This document shows, in pieces, positions 7,459 through 17,575 of a DNA stretch of 64,000 bases. The translations under genes were made by a program, and so were the position numbers. Source of the stretch: a virus. Numbering within the stretch: position 1 is the stretch's first letter; every line of letters starts with the position of its first letter. The DNA lies in IMG/VR virus record IMGVR_UViG_3300025000_000065, positions 47,970 to 111,969 of that record; one strand, written 5' to 3'. The notes under the pieces were generated by a model. It was given only the letters and a program-made list of their open reading frames with translations. It was not told where the DNA came from and did not search any database.

Positions 7459-8985
7459 TTGATAGAACAAAAAGACTTAGAAAACATTCCAAATGAAATA
7501 GCGTTAGTTGGAGCATTTTATAAAAATCCAGAATTATATATTTCATATGGATCATCAATTAAATCAAAGTATGATTTTTCAGGAGAGGTATCAAAATTTT
7601 TATACGATTGTTTTGAGCTAATATATCAAACCATATCTCAAAAAATAAATGAAACAAAAGTCAATTCGTTTATGATCATGGATGATAAAAGATTACAATT
7701 ATATAAAAAATATGGGGGATATAAAACAATAGATGATTGGATGAATTTATCTGATCCAGAAGATTTTGATAATTATTTTGGAATATTAAAAAAATATTCT
7801 TTGCTAAGAGAATTTTATAGAAGTGGATATAATGTTGAAAAACTTATCACTCATAAAAAATTTGATGTTTGGAGCGCACAAGATATTTTCAAAATGTTGC
7901 GATCTAAAGTTGATAAGATTCACACTGTTATTCTTTCCAATCAAGAAAGTGTTATCTTAAATGAAAACGCAGAGAAAGACATTAAATCGTATGTAATAAA
8001 ACCACAAGCAGGATTATCTTATCCCTGGATTGTTATTGATGAAATGTTTAAAGGAATGAGATTAGGAAAAGCTGTATTAACTGGATTCCTTAGCAATGAA
8101 GGAAAAACCAGAAATCTTATTATGCTCATGAGTTATATAGCATTAGTAAAAAATAAACCCGTTTTAATTATGTCAAATGAAATGGATGATGAAGATTTAA
8201 AATCCTGCTTGATTACTACAATTGTAAACAATGAATGCTTCCAAGAATTACATGGTGTCAAAATGAAGAAAATGGAAGGGGAAATTGTTTTAGGAAAATA
8301 TAGAGATCAAAGAGGAGCAATTATTCAAAGAGAAAAAGATGAAAATGATATCTATACCGAAAGGGAAGAAGACTTCATTAACAGACTAGAAAGAGACTCC
8401 GAAGAATACAGAAACATAATAAAAATTGGTCAATGGATTGATAGCAGAAAAGAAAAACTTATATTTTTCAAAAATGTTGGAACAGATTATTCCGATCAAA
8501 CACTAGAATTTGAAATTCGAAAACATAAACTTTTATATGGTGTTGATTATGTTGCCTATGACACTATGAAGGGCTATCGAACAGATGATTGGATGACGGT
8601 AAAACAATCATTTACTAAGTTAAAAGAATTGATGAGTGAATTGAATATTTGGGGATGGTTTGTATTTCAATTAGCTGACCAGGCAGTTCACATGGATATT
8701 TTCGATATGAGTAGTAATGAAATTGCCAATGCCAAACAGATTAAACATCCTGTAGACCACATGCTATTAGGAAAAAGAATTTATCCCTCAGAATATCATA
8801 AATATAAATATATTCCAAACTATCAATGGGGAGATCCTAGACCAATTCCATTAGACCTTTCTAAAAAATATATGGCTTTAAAAGTTGAAAAAAATAGAAG
8901 TGGTAACAAAGCAAATTATCCATTATTTGAATATGATTTAGATTATAATACTTGGGACAATGTTGGAAGTTTAGTTAGAGCATAA
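7459..8985 (+). CDS. dnaB: DnaB-like replicative helicase
   Basis: A 508-residue protein with a helical N-terminal DnaB-type domain (NEIALVGAFYKNPELY, about residues 12-27) and a RecA-like motor. Walker A is GFLSNEGKTRN, a phage variant of GxxxxGKT. Next come VLIMSNEMDDEDL (the DnaB SLEM-like segment), the Walker B-like VDYVAYDTMKG, and later GWFVFQLADQ. Together these follow the order of SF4 helicases. It should unwind the fork ahead of the family B polymerase and work with the primase encoded next. The start is TTG, 3 bases after the preceding stop. Confidence 0.8.
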   Translation: MIEQKDLENIPNEIALVGAFYKNPELYISYGSSIKSKYDFSGEVSKFLYDCFELIYQTISQKINETKVNSFMIMDDKRLQLYKKYGGYKTIDDWMNLSDPEDFDNYFGILKKYSLLREFYRSGYNVEKLITHKKFDVWSAQDIFKMLRSKVDKIHTVILSNQESVILNENAEKDIKSYVIKPQAGLSYPWIVIDEMFKGMRLGKAVLTGFLSNEGKTRNLIMLMSYIALVKNKPVLIMSNEMDDEDLKSCLITTIVNNECFQELHGVKMKKMEGEIVLGKYRDQRGAIIQREKDENDIYTEREEDFINRLERDSEEYRNIIKIGQWIDSRKEKLIFFKNVGTDYSDQTLEFEIRKHKLLYGVDYVAYDTMKGYRTDDWMTVKQSFTKLKELMSELNIWGWFVFQLADQAVHMDIFDMSSNEIANAKQIKHPVDHMLLGKRIYPSEYHKYKYIPNYQWGDPRPIPLDLSKKYMALKVEKNRSGNKANYPLFEYDLDYNTWDNVGSLVRA

Positions 8986-8986
8986 T

Positions 8987-10006
8987 ATGGATATCAAGGA
9001 ATTGAAAAAATATATTATCGAAAACGATAAAGTAGAATATATTTTAGAAAATTTAGATTGCCAAAAAATAAAATTTCATAATTCTGGTTATTGGACTTGT
9101 GGTAATCCTCCTCCATCAGATAATCCTAATGCTGTTACAATATATAAAGATAATTTAAAAGTAATTAATTACACAAAAGATATGTCAGAACCATCAGACA
9201 TATTTACATTGATTGAATATTATAAGAACATAAATTTCTTTGAATCTTTAAAATGGATTTGTGATTTATTAGAAATTGATTTCTATAAAGATTCCAATGA
9301 AGAACTACCAAAAGAGTTATTGATCACAAAACAATTAATTAGTATGCGAACTGGATCAAAGAGAGAGGATGATGATGATACTCCAATAAAACCACTATCA
9401 GAAGAAATAATAAAATATTATCCAGCAATTGGGAATACAATGTTTTTTGATGATGGAATAGATTATCAGACTCAATATGAATTTGGCTTATCATATGATA
9501 ATGAAAGTAATCGAATATTAATTCCCGTACATTCTGAAATAGGAGATTTGGTATCTTATAAAGGAAGATTGTTTAAATATAAATTAAATAAGGACGAACA
9601 AAAATATATTTATTTATATCCTTGTCCTAGAAATAAACTCTTATTCGGATATAATAAAACACATTTGTATATTAAAAAAGAAAATTGGGTTTGGGTTGGA
9701 GAAGCTGAGAAATTTGTGTTACAATTATGGTCTTACGGTTATTATAATTCTATCGCTACAGGTGGTACAAAAATAGGACAGACACAAATAGATAAAATAA
9801 GTAGATTGGGAGTTCCAATTTGTTTTTGTTTTGATAAAGATATAAAAAAAGAAACTATAGAAAAAATATCTGAAAGGTTTACTGATGGAATTGATATTTA
9901 TGCTATTTTCGATGAAGATAATTTGTTGAAAGAAAAAGAATCGCCTAGTGATCAAAAAGAAATTTGGGAATTATTGGTTAAAAATAATGTTTACAAAATA
10001 AAATAA
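8987..10006 (+). CDS. dnaG: DnaG-type primase (TOPRIM)
   Basis: A 339-residue protein. The N-terminal part has a degenerate CHC2-like region (C25, H31 and C38, within LDCQKIKFHNSGYWTC). Next comes a DnaG core segment, ESNRILIPVHSEIGDLVSYKGR. The TOPRIM fold is seen as WVGEAEKFVLQLWSYG (catalytic Glu) and ICFCFDKDIKKE (DxD). The protein is short and lacks the helicase-binding C-terminus of bacterial DnaG. It is encoded one base after the helicase gene, so the pair likely forms the phage primosome. Confidence 0.82.
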   Translation: MDIKELKKYIIENDKVEYILENLDCQKIKFHNSGYWTCGNPPPSDNPNAVTIYKDNLKVINYTKDMSEPSDIFTLIEYYKNINFFESLKWICDLLEIDFYKDSNEELPKELLITKQLISMRTGSKREDDDDTPIKPLSEEIIKYYPAIGNTMFFDDGIDYQTQYEFGLSYDNESNRILIPVHSEIGDLVSYKGRLFKYKLNKDEQKYIYLYPCPRNKLLFGYNKTHLYIKKENWVWVGEAEKFVLQLWSYGYYNSIATGGTKIGQTQIDKISRLGVPICFCFDKDIKKETIEKISERFTDGIDIYAIFDEDNLLKEKESPSDQKEIWELLVKNNVYKIK

Positions 10007-10049
10007 ATATGATAGAATAGAAAAATAAATTATTAAAGGAGAAAATTAA

Positions 10050-10748
10050 TTGAAAAAAGAATTCAATAAAGTTTATAACATTGATTTCTTTGAAGGAATG
10101 TCTTCTATAAAAAATGATTTTATAGATTTATTACTTACAGATCCTCCATATGGAATAAACTTAACTCCTCAAAGACGAAATAGTAAATTTAAAAATACCA
10201 AAATAAAAAATGATAATAATTTAGATTGGTTAGAATCTTTTGTCAATGAATCTTATAGGATTATGAAAAATGCTGGATTTATTTTTTGTAATTGGCAAAA
10301 ATATGATATTTTCAAACAAGCATTTGAAAAAAAATTTATTATCAAAAACCTTATAGTTTGGGATAAGATGTGGTTTGGAATGGGAAATAACTTTAGACCC
10401 AATCATGAATTTATTATGCTTATATGTAAAACAAATATTACAATAAAATCAAATAATTTATCTAATATTTTATCTTTTAGAAGACTTCATCCATCTAAAA
10501 TGATTCATTCCTGCGAAAAGCCAGTTCCATTATTGCAATTATTAATTAATGAAACAACTAACGAAGAAGATATTATTTTAGATCCCTTTGCTGGAAGTGG
10601 AAGTTGTCTAGAGGCAAGCTTAAAAACAAAAAGAAAATTTATTGGATTTGATAATGGCAAAAATGAAAAAACCAATGAACATTGGGCTGATATAGCAAAT
10701 CAAAGATGTCTTAATGTAAAAATAAAAGGAGAAACAAATGAATTATAA
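10050..10748 (+). CDS. Orphan DNA (N6-adenine or N4-cytosine) methyltransferase
   Basis: A 232-residue beta-class enzyme: catalytic motif IV comes first as LLTDPPYGINL and the SAM-binding motif I is near the C-terminus as ILDPFAGSGSCLEA. DPPY favours adenine-N6 over cytosine-N4 but does not decide it. No restriction endonuclease gene is adjacent, so it is probably protective or epigenetic. The start is TTG with a full aaaggag site. The last 11 bases overlap the RecJ-like gene. Confidence 0.85.
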   Translation: MKKEFNKVYNIDFFEGMSSIKNDFIDLLLTDPPYGINLTPQRRNSKFKNTKIKNDNNLDWLESFVNESYRIMKNAGFIFCNWQKYDIFKQAFEKKFIIKNLIVWDKMWFGMGNNFRPNHEFIMLICKTNITIKSNNLSNILSFRRLHPSKMIHSCEKPVPLLQLLINETTNEEDIILDPFAGSGSCLEASLKTKRKFIGFDNGKNEKTNEHWADIANQRCLNVKIKGETNEL

Positions 10749-12459
10749 ATTGCTAAATAAAAATTATAAAGAAGAGTTAGAAAATAAAACAATTAAGGAA
10801 TTTATTTTATCTAACAGAAATATTGAAAATCCAAGTATCTATTTATCTCTTACAAAAGACAATGTTCATCATTATTCTTTATTAGAAAATATTGATAAAG
10901 CAAAAAATGTCTTGTTAGAAACAATAAAGAATAAAGGAAAAATCGGAATTATTGTGGATGTAGATGTAGACGGATTCTCTTCGGCATCTATTCTATATCA
11001 ATATCTTGCAAGAAATTATGATCAATCAAAATTGTCTTATTTTATTCATACTAAAAAACAACATGGTATTTCAGATTTGTTATCTCAAATATTAAAATCA
11101 AAAATTAATCTTTTAATTGTTCCAGATGCAGGAACAAACGACACTAAGGAATGTAAAATTCTTCAAGAAAAAAATATTCAAGTAATTGTATTAGACCATC
11201 ACCAGGTAGAAGAAGAAAATCCATATGCTATTGTTGTAAATAATCAACTTGGAAATTATCCCAATAAATATCTCAGTGGAGCAGGCGTAACTAAAAAATT
11301 CCTAGAAAGTTTAGATGATGAATTATGGGATGATTCAAGTGACTTTGATGATCTAGTTGCTATATCAATTATTGCAGATTCCATGTCCATATTAGAATAT
11401 GAAAACCGTTATCTGGTTACAAAGGGTTTAAAAAATATTAGAAATAAATTTATTCAAGCAATTATAGAAAAACAATCTTATTCAATTGGCAACACAGATA
11501 ATATCAATGTTAATATAGTTGCATTTTATATTTCTCCATTAATCAATGCTTTAATTAGATCGGGTTCTTTAGAAGAAAAAGAATTAATGTTCAGAGCTTT
11601 TATTAATGATCCAGAAACTTTTCCATATAAAAAACGAAGCGGAGAAGAAATTCAGGAAACAATGCAAGAAATGGTTGCCAGATTAGCAACTAATTTAAAA
11701 GCCAAACAGAATAGAGAAATTGATAAGTCTTTAGAATATTTACGTGGATTAATTGATAAGAACGAATGGAATAAAAACAAGATTTTATTTGTTGATGCTG
11801 ATGGAGTGGATTATAGTTTCACAGGATTAACAGCAATGAAACTTGCTTCAGAATATCAAAAGCCTTGTCTATTAATTAGAAAAAATAGGGACAATGTTTT
11901 TGCTGGATCTGCGAGAAATTATGGAAATCAAATTGAAAACCTTAAAGATTATTTATTGGAAACAGGGTATTTTGAATATGCTCAAGGGCATCCATCGAGT
12001 TTCGGATTAGGAATAAAAATTGAAAATATAAAACCTGCACTAGAAAAATTAAATGAACAATTGAAAGACATTAACTTTGGAGAATTTATTCATTATATTG
12101 ATTTTGAAATTAGCATAGAAAATTTAAGCGTTGAAATAATTAAAGATATGAATGAACTTTATGACTATTATGGAAATGGAATTGAAGAAAGTTTAGTGTT
12201 AGTAAAAAATATTCCAGTAAATACAACTAATATTGAACTTATGGGAAAAACAGAAGACACATGGAAATTCCTGTATAATAATGAAATTCAATTTATCAAA
12301 TTTAAAAACAATAAAGATGATGCTATTATGAAAGCAAGACAAAACGATTGGTCTGGAGCAAATTTAAAAATTAATGCTATCTGTAAATTAAGCATGAACG
12401 AATATGGTGGAGTTAGAATTCCTCAATGTATTGTTGTTGATTATGAAAGTATAGAATAG
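10738..12459 (+). CDS. recJ: RecJ-like DHH-family single-strand exonuclease
   Basis: A 573-residue protein with DHH motifs in order: IIVDVDVDGFSSASIL (motif I, DxD), LIVPDAGTNDTKE (motif II), VIVLDHHQVEEEN (motif III, DHH) and AISIIADSMSI (motif IV). The C-terminal DHHA1 region shows GSARNYGN and AQGHPSSFGLGIKI, the GG[H]xxAxG-like substrate site in diverged form. RecJ degrades single-stranded DNA 5' to 3' and would supply ends for the Sak4 annealing system. The ATG has an aaaggag site inside the end of the methyltransferase gene. Confidence 0.85.
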   Translation: MNYKLLNKNYKEELENKTIKEFILSNRNIENPSIYLSLTKDNVHHYSLLENIDKAKNVLLETIKNKGKIGIIVDVDVDGFSSASILYQYLARNYDQSKLSYFIHTKKQHGISDLLSQILKSKINLLIVPDAGTNDTKECKILQEKNIQVIVLDHHQVEEENPYAIVVNNQLGNYPNKYLSGAGVTKKFLESLDDELWDDSSDFDDLVAISIIADSMSILEYENRYLVTKGLKNIRNKFIQAIIEKQSYSIGNTDNINVNIVAFYISPLINALIRSGSLEEKELMFRAFINDPETFPYKKRSGEEIQETMQEMVARLATNLKAKQNREIDKSLEYLRGLIDKNEWNKNKILFVDADGVDYSFTGLTAMKLASEYQKPCLLIRKNRDNVFAGSARNYGNQIENLKDYLLETGYFEYAQGHPSSFGLGIKIENIKPALEKLNEQLKDINFGEFIHYIDFEISIENLSVEIIKDMNELYDYYGNGIEESLVLVKNIPVNTTNIELMGKTEDTWKFLYNNEIQFIKFKNNKDDAIMKARQNDWSGANLKINAICKLSMNEYGGVRIPQCIVVDYESIE

Positions 12460-12466
12460 AATAAAT

Positions 12467-15070
12467 ATGATTACTAATTTTGAAAAAAAATATGTTTATG
12501 ATATTGAAGTATTTCCTAATTTTTTTTCTTCCATATTTTTAGATATAGATACTCAAGAAAAAGAAACTTTTATTATATTTCAAAAGAGAAATGATACTAA
12601 AGAATTATTCAATTTTTTAAACAGAAATATTCAAATAATAGGTTATAATAATATTTATTATGATGGTGCTATTTTATATTATATTCTTGAAAACATGGAA
12701 TTATCAATAGAAGATTTACTAACTAATATATTTAGAATATCTAGCAAATTAGTTTCTGATGATTTTAGATTTGATAAAGAGATTAGAGAATTACAATTTC
12801 CAGGAAAAGAGTTACCTTATTATCAATTGGATTTGATGAAGATACTCGCTTTTGATAAGTTAGGTATAAGTTTAAAGCAAACATCCATTAACTTAAAATG
12901 GCATAAGGTACAAGATCTTCCTTTAGAATATGATACCCTGATAAAAAAAGAACAAATTAACATTATACTAGATTATAACTTCAATGATGTTTTAATTACT
13001 TTCGAGTTATATAAAAAAATATTACCCTTAATCAATTTAAGAAAAGATTTAGGAGAAATATTTAAGGTTGATTTAAATAACGCTAGCGATAGCAAAATGG
13101 CTAATGTTTTATTAGAAGAGATTTATTCTAAAGAATTAAATTTAGATATAAATACCATTAAAAATTTACGAACAAAGAGAGATCAATTCATGTTATCTGA
13201 ATGTATATCAGATAAAATAGAGTTTAAGACAAATAAATTAAAGAAAATAAAACTAGAAATAGAGAATACTCTTGTTCGTAAAGACACTAATTATAGATAT
13301 AAAAAGCAAATAGAATTCGCAGGATGTAAATACGAATTAGGTATTGGAGGATTGCATAGTGTAGATGATGCTAGATTGTTTGAAACAGATGATAACTATC
13401 TAATACAAGACTGTGATGTTTCTAGTTATTATCCTAATATTATATTGAATGAAAAAATTATTCCTGAGCATTTAGATGAAGGATTTCTAAAGGTATTAGA
13501 CAAAATAACTAAGGAAAGATTAGAAGCTAAACACACAGGAGATAAAGTTAAAGCTGATGGTTTAAAAATCACAATCAATTCTATTTTTGGAAAATTAGGA
13601 AGTAATACTTTCTGGTTGGAAGATGCTAAAGCTATGATCAGTGTTACTTTATCTGGTCAATTATATTTATTAAGTTTAATAGAATCTCTAGTTTTAGAAG
13701 GAATACCTACCATATCTGCTAATACAGATGGTATAATTTGTAAAATACCAAAAAATCTAGAAAAAAAATATTATGAAGTATGTAAGCAATGGGAAAAAAG
13801 AACAAATTTTGAATTAGAGTACACTCCATATTCTTTATATATTAGGTCGGATGTTAATAATTATATTAGCAAAAAGACAGATAATGAAACAAAAGAAAAA
13901 GGAAGATATACAAAAGAGATAAGTATTAAAAAGGGCTATAAATATCCTATTGTTGCTGTAGCAATGTATGAATATTTTATTAATAAAAAACCAATTTTAG
14001 AAACGTATAAGGAATCTACTGATATTTTAGATTTTTGTATATCTCAAAAAGCTGGGGGAGATTTTCAAGTAGAATTTCATAAAAATGATAATATTGAATT
14101 TTTACAAAAAAATAATAGATTTTTTATTAGTAAAGATGGTGGAAAATTAATAAAAAGAAGAAAGTCAGATAATACTACAATTGGATTATTTGTAGATCAG
14201 CTAACTACAGTCATAAATGATTACGATAAAAATATATCAATTGATACTTATAATATAGATTATGACTTTTACGTAGAAGAAGCTTACAAATATATTAACG
14301 ATATTGAACTTAATAAAGATACAAAAATAGATTTTTCTATTAATGATATTAGTGAAGACGAAATTAAAATAGAAAAACCTGATCCCGAAATAGAAAAAAT
14401 ATTAAATAAACTAAACAAAATAAAAGGTTTGAGTACTGGAGTAGTTCAAAATTTGCTAATCATTCATAATAAGTTTAAATCTGGAAGTTTTTTAGACTTA
14501 TTAGTATTCGCAGAAGACAACTCTTATCTATCTACCAAATTTGAAGATCTAATAAAAATAAGATATTTTGAAGAATTTGGAAAAAACAAAAAACTATATG
14601 AATTTTATCAAGAATTTACTTCTGGTAAAAACAGATATTCCAAAACACACACAGATAAAACAAAAGAAAAAAGGATTTCTGAACTACAAAAAATATGGAA
14701 TGACATTCCCAATAAAAATTATTCAATTCAAGAACAAATAAAAAACGAATTAGAAATCTTAAACGAAATTCAAACTAACTTTCCAGTAAACAAAAACTAT
14801 GCAGTAGCAATAGAATTAGATTTAAAATATTCTCCAAAAATAGAATTTCAAAATCTCTTGACAGGAGAAAGAAAAACGTTTAAAATAAAGAGTAAGATTT
14901 ATAATGAATTTTCTATAAATAAAGGTGACATTTTATTGTTTAAAAAGGTTATAAAAAAGAATTCTATGACTAAAAACGAAGAAGGTAAATGGGTTCAAAT
15001 AGAAGATAAATTTGATTTATGGCTAGATGTATATTATATTATTAAAGAAAATGATAAATTATCGAAGTAA
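12467..15070 (+). CDS. polB: Family B DNA polymerase with proofreading exonuclease
   Basis: An 867-residue protein. Exonuclease motifs are intact: Exo I YDIEV (D12, E14), Exo II NNIYYDG (D66), Exo III DYNFNDV (Y170, D174). Polymerase motif A is CDVSSYYPN (D317), motif B KITINSIFG (K367 to G375) and motif C SANTDGI (residues 417-423). Motif C has Asn419 where DTD enzymes have the first Asp; the main metal-binding Asp421 is kept. The palm is followed by about 430 residues of C-terminal sequence that resembles no motif I can name. It is the only polymerase in the window and sits between a RecJ-like and a RecD2-like gene. It starts 7 bases after the RecJ-like stop. Confidence 0.88.
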   Translation: MITNFEKKYVYDIEVFPNFFSSIFLDIDTQEKETFIIFQKRNDTKELFNFLNRNIQIIGYNNIYYDGAILYYILENMELSIEDLLTNIFRISSKLVSDDFRFDKEIRELQFPGKELPYYQLDLMKILAFDKLGISLKQTSINLKWHKVQDLPLEYDTLIKKEQINIILDYNFNDVLITFELYKKILPLINLRKDLGEIFKVDLNNASDSKMANVLLEEIYSKELNLDINTIKNLRTKRDQFMLSECISDKIEFKTNKLKKIKLEIENTLVRKDTNYRYKKQIEFAGCKYELGIGGLHSVDDARLFETDDNYLIQDCDVSSYYPNIILNEKIIPEHLDEGFLKVLDKITKERLEAKHTGDKVKADGLKITINSIFGKLGSNTFWLEDAKAMISVTLSGQLYLLSLIESLVLEGIPTISANTDGIICKIPKNLEKKYYEVCKQWEKRTNFELEYTPYSLYIRSDVNNYISKKTDNETKEKGRYTKEISIKKGYKYPIVAVAMYEYFINKKPILETYKESTDILDFCISQKAGGDFQVEFHKNDNIEFLQKNNRFFISKDGGKLIKRRKSDNTTIGLFVDQLTTVINDYDKNISIDTYNIDYDFYVEEAYKYINDIELNKDTKIDFSINDISEDEIKIEKPDPEIEKILNKLNKIKGLSTGVVQNLLIIHNKFKSGSFLDLLVFAEDNSYLSTKFEDLIKIRYFEEFGKNKKLYEFYQEFTSGKNRYSKTHTDKTKEKRISELQKIWNDIPNKNYSIQEQIKNELEILNEIQTNFPVNKNYAVAIELDLKYSPKIEFQNLLTGERKTFKIKSKIYNEFSINKGDILLFKKVIKKNSMTKNEEGKWVQIEDKFDLWLDVYYIIKENDKLSK

Positions 15071-15096
15071 GACTGATATAGAAACGGAGATAATTC

Positions 15097-17442
15097 TTGA
15101 AAGAATTCAAAATAAAACACTACAAGGAAGAAGAGGATTTATTGTCTGTGATTTACAATAATAAAAAATCGGATTTACCAATAGATTTTGATCAAGTATA
15201 TGAATTTACAGGATTTTCAACTCATGAAAGATTTTATTCTGATGATTCATCATGGGGTGTTTATACTTTTAATTCAGAAATAGAACTGCCTACTTCCATT
15301 ATTATTAATGATATAAATATTTTTTCTACAAAAGAAGATGACAAAATTCTATATCAGGTAACTCTACGTGGAAAAATGCAACAATTAGATCCTTTTTCTA
15401 ATGTTCCATATAAAGTAAAAGCTAAGTTATCCAATCATTCAAAATGGGGATATGGATTTGAAGTTATCAGTATTTCTCAAGATACTCCAAAAACCGTTGA
15501 AGATACTGGACTATTTTTAAAATCAATTTTAACAGAAAATCAAACCAATATACTTTTAGAGATTTATCCTGATATTGTAGATATGGTTATAAATAATCCT
15601 AATGTTGATTCAGAAATTGATTTGAATAAACTCAATGGAATTAAAGAATTTACCTGGAAAATTATAAAAAATAAAATTTTAGATAATTATTTAATGGCAG
15701 ATGTATTATCACTTTTATCACCATATGGTATTTCACAAAAAAGAATTAAACAACTTTTCAATGAAGAGGCAAACCCATATTTATTAAAAGAAAAATTATT
15801 GAACGATCCATATATAATTACTGAAATAGATGGTATTGGATTTAAAACTGCTGATGCAATTTCATTAAAAATAAATCCAAGTTTATTGATTTCCGAACAA
15901 AGAACAAGAGGATTTGTTAAAGATTATTTAAAAAATATTGGAGAAGAAAGAGGCGATACCTGGATTTATTTAAGTGAATTAGATTCCGCTATTAAAGAAA
16001 ATGTTCTTGAGACAGAAATATTGTATAACGAATTTATCGAATCTGAAAAACAACATGAAACCATTCTCCACATTGAAAAAGATGAAGAAAAAAATGATTA
16101 TAAAGTAGGCTTTCATTATTACTATTGGATTGAAAGTGAAATATGGGATAAAATAATTGCTTCTAATAAAGAAGAACCTTTATGGATCAACCAAGAACAT
16201 ATTGATAATGGAATTAAAGAAGCAGAAAAAGAACAAGGTTTTACTTTTACTGAAGAACAAAAACAAGCAATTATAAACATGACTAAAAATAATTTTAATA
16301 CTTTGTCATCTCCGGCAGGTTGTGGAAAATCAACCATATCTAGGGGTATATTAAAAATATATCAAAAGGCAGGATATTCTATAAATTGTGCTACGCTATC
16401 CGCAAAAGCAGCGATTAGATTAAATGAAACAACTGGATTTCCAAGTCAAACAATACATCGACTTTTAGAAGCCCGACCAGGAGGAGTATTCGGGCGCAAT
16501 CGTAATTTAAAGCTATCAGAAGGAGTGTTCTTAATTGATGAATGCTCAATGATTAATTCTTATTTATTCAAAAAATTATTTGAAGCAATTTCAGAAAATT
16601 CTAAAATTATTCTTGTAGGAGATAACTACCAGGTCAGCCCAATAGGGTATGGAAATACTTTTGAAGATATACTAAAAAAAGATTTTTTACAAAACAATAA
16701 ATTAACTAAAATACTTAGACAGGCTGCAAAAAGTGGAATTATTAGTGATTCCAATAAAATAAGACAAGGAATATCGCCTTTTATAAAAAAAGAACCCAAA
16801 ATGGTCAGGGGAGAATTACAAGATATTTTTTATATATTTAGAGACAATCGAGAATCATTAAATAAAATAGCCATCAATAGTTTTATGAAATCTTTAGAAG
16901 AAGGGAGATCCATTGATGACATCGTTATTTTAGTTCCAAGAAAAAAAGATGTAATCAATTCCACTCAAGAAATAAATAAAAAAATACAATCTATATTAAT
17001 GAAAAATGAAACAAGATTTATTGATTATGGAAATTCAAAATATTATTTTGGAGATAAGGTAATTCATATAAAAAATAATTATGATAAAAATGTAATGAAT
17101 GGAGAAATGGGAAGAATAATATCTATTTATAAAAACAATGATAAGCAAGATTGTATCTTGGTGGATTTTGGGGATAAAGAAATTGAATATACAAAAAGAG
17201 ATATGAAAGAATTAGATTTAGGTTATTCTCTCACAGCATATAAATTCCAAGGATCACAATCTTTAGATGTTATTACAATTATTGATAATACTCATTTTAT
17301 GTTATTAAGTAAAAACTATCTCTACACCGCAATAACCAGATCAATCAGCCGTTGTTTACTTCTCGCAGAACCATATGCATTTGATATGTGTATAAAAACA
17401 GATAGAACATCAACTAGAAACACTTGGATGAAAGGATTTTAA
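15097..17442 (+). CDS. recD2: RecD2-like superfamily 1B helicase
   Basis: A 781-residue protein. An N-terminal OB-like region is followed by helix-hairpin-helix segments (ITEIDGIGFKTADAIS), as in RecD2. The motor has Walker A SSPAGCGKSTIS, motif II LIDECSM, motif III ILVGDNYQVSPIG, motif V/VI GYSLTAYKFQGSQ and YTAITRSISRC. RecD2 enzymes unwind 5' to 3' and, without RecBC, act in replication or recombination. The start is TTG with a cggag site. It closes the replication operon. Confidence 0.87.
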   Translation: MKEFKIKHYKEEEDLLSVIYNNKKSDLPIDFDQVYEFTGFSTHERFYSDDSSWGVYTFNSEIELPTSIIINDINIFSTKEDDKILYQVTLRGKMQQLDPFSNVPYKVKAKLSNHSKWGYGFEVISISQDTPKTVEDTGLFLKSILTENQTNILLEIYPDIVDMVINNPNVDSEIDLNKLNGIKEFTWKIIKNKILDNYLMADVLSLLSPYGISQKRIKQLFNEEANPYLLKEKLLNDPYIITEIDGIGFKTADAISLKINPSLLISEQRTRGFVKDYLKNIGEERGDTWIYLSELDSAIKENVLETEILYNEFIESEKQHETILHIEKDEEKNDYKVGFHYYYWIESEIWDKIIASNKEEPLWINQEHIDNGIKEAEKEQGFTFTEEQKQAIINMTKNNFNTLSSPAGCGKSTISRGILKIYQKAGYSINCATLSAKAAIRLNETTGFPSQTIHRLLEARPGGVFGRNRNLKLSEGVFLIDECSMINSYLFKKLFEAISENSKIILVGDNYQVSPIGYGNTFEDILKKDFLQNNKLTKILRQAAKSGIISDSNKIRQGISPFIKKEPKMVRGELQDIFYIFRDNRESLNKIAINSFMKSLEEGRSIDDIVILVPRKKDVINSTQEINKKIQSILMKNETRFIDYGNSKYYFGDKVIHIKNNYDKNVMNGEMGRIISIYKNNDKQDCILVDFGDKEIEYTKRDMKELDLGYSLTAYKFQGSQSLDVITIIDNTHFMLLSKNYLYTAITRSISRCLLLAEPYAFDMCIKTDRTSTRNTWMKGF

Positions 17443-17505
17443 GTTTTCTTTAACATTTCAAACCTTAAAAAACATAAAACTTAAAGAAATTTTAACATTC
17501 AAACA

Positions 17506-17534
17506 TTGACTAAAATAAACTTACGTGATAAAAT
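17506..17534 (+). promoter_or_regulatory. Sigma70-type promoter of the nucleotide-metabolism operon
   Basis: TTGACT (17506-17511), 17-base spacer, TAAAAT (17529-17534). It lies in the 133-base gap after the RecD2-like gene and reads into the purine enzyme gene. An AT-rich imperfect inverted repeat upstream (about 17443-17500) may end the previous transcript. Confidence 0.7.
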
Positions 17535-17575
17535 AAAATTCCATTTGCCAAACAAAGGAGATACTATATAAATAA

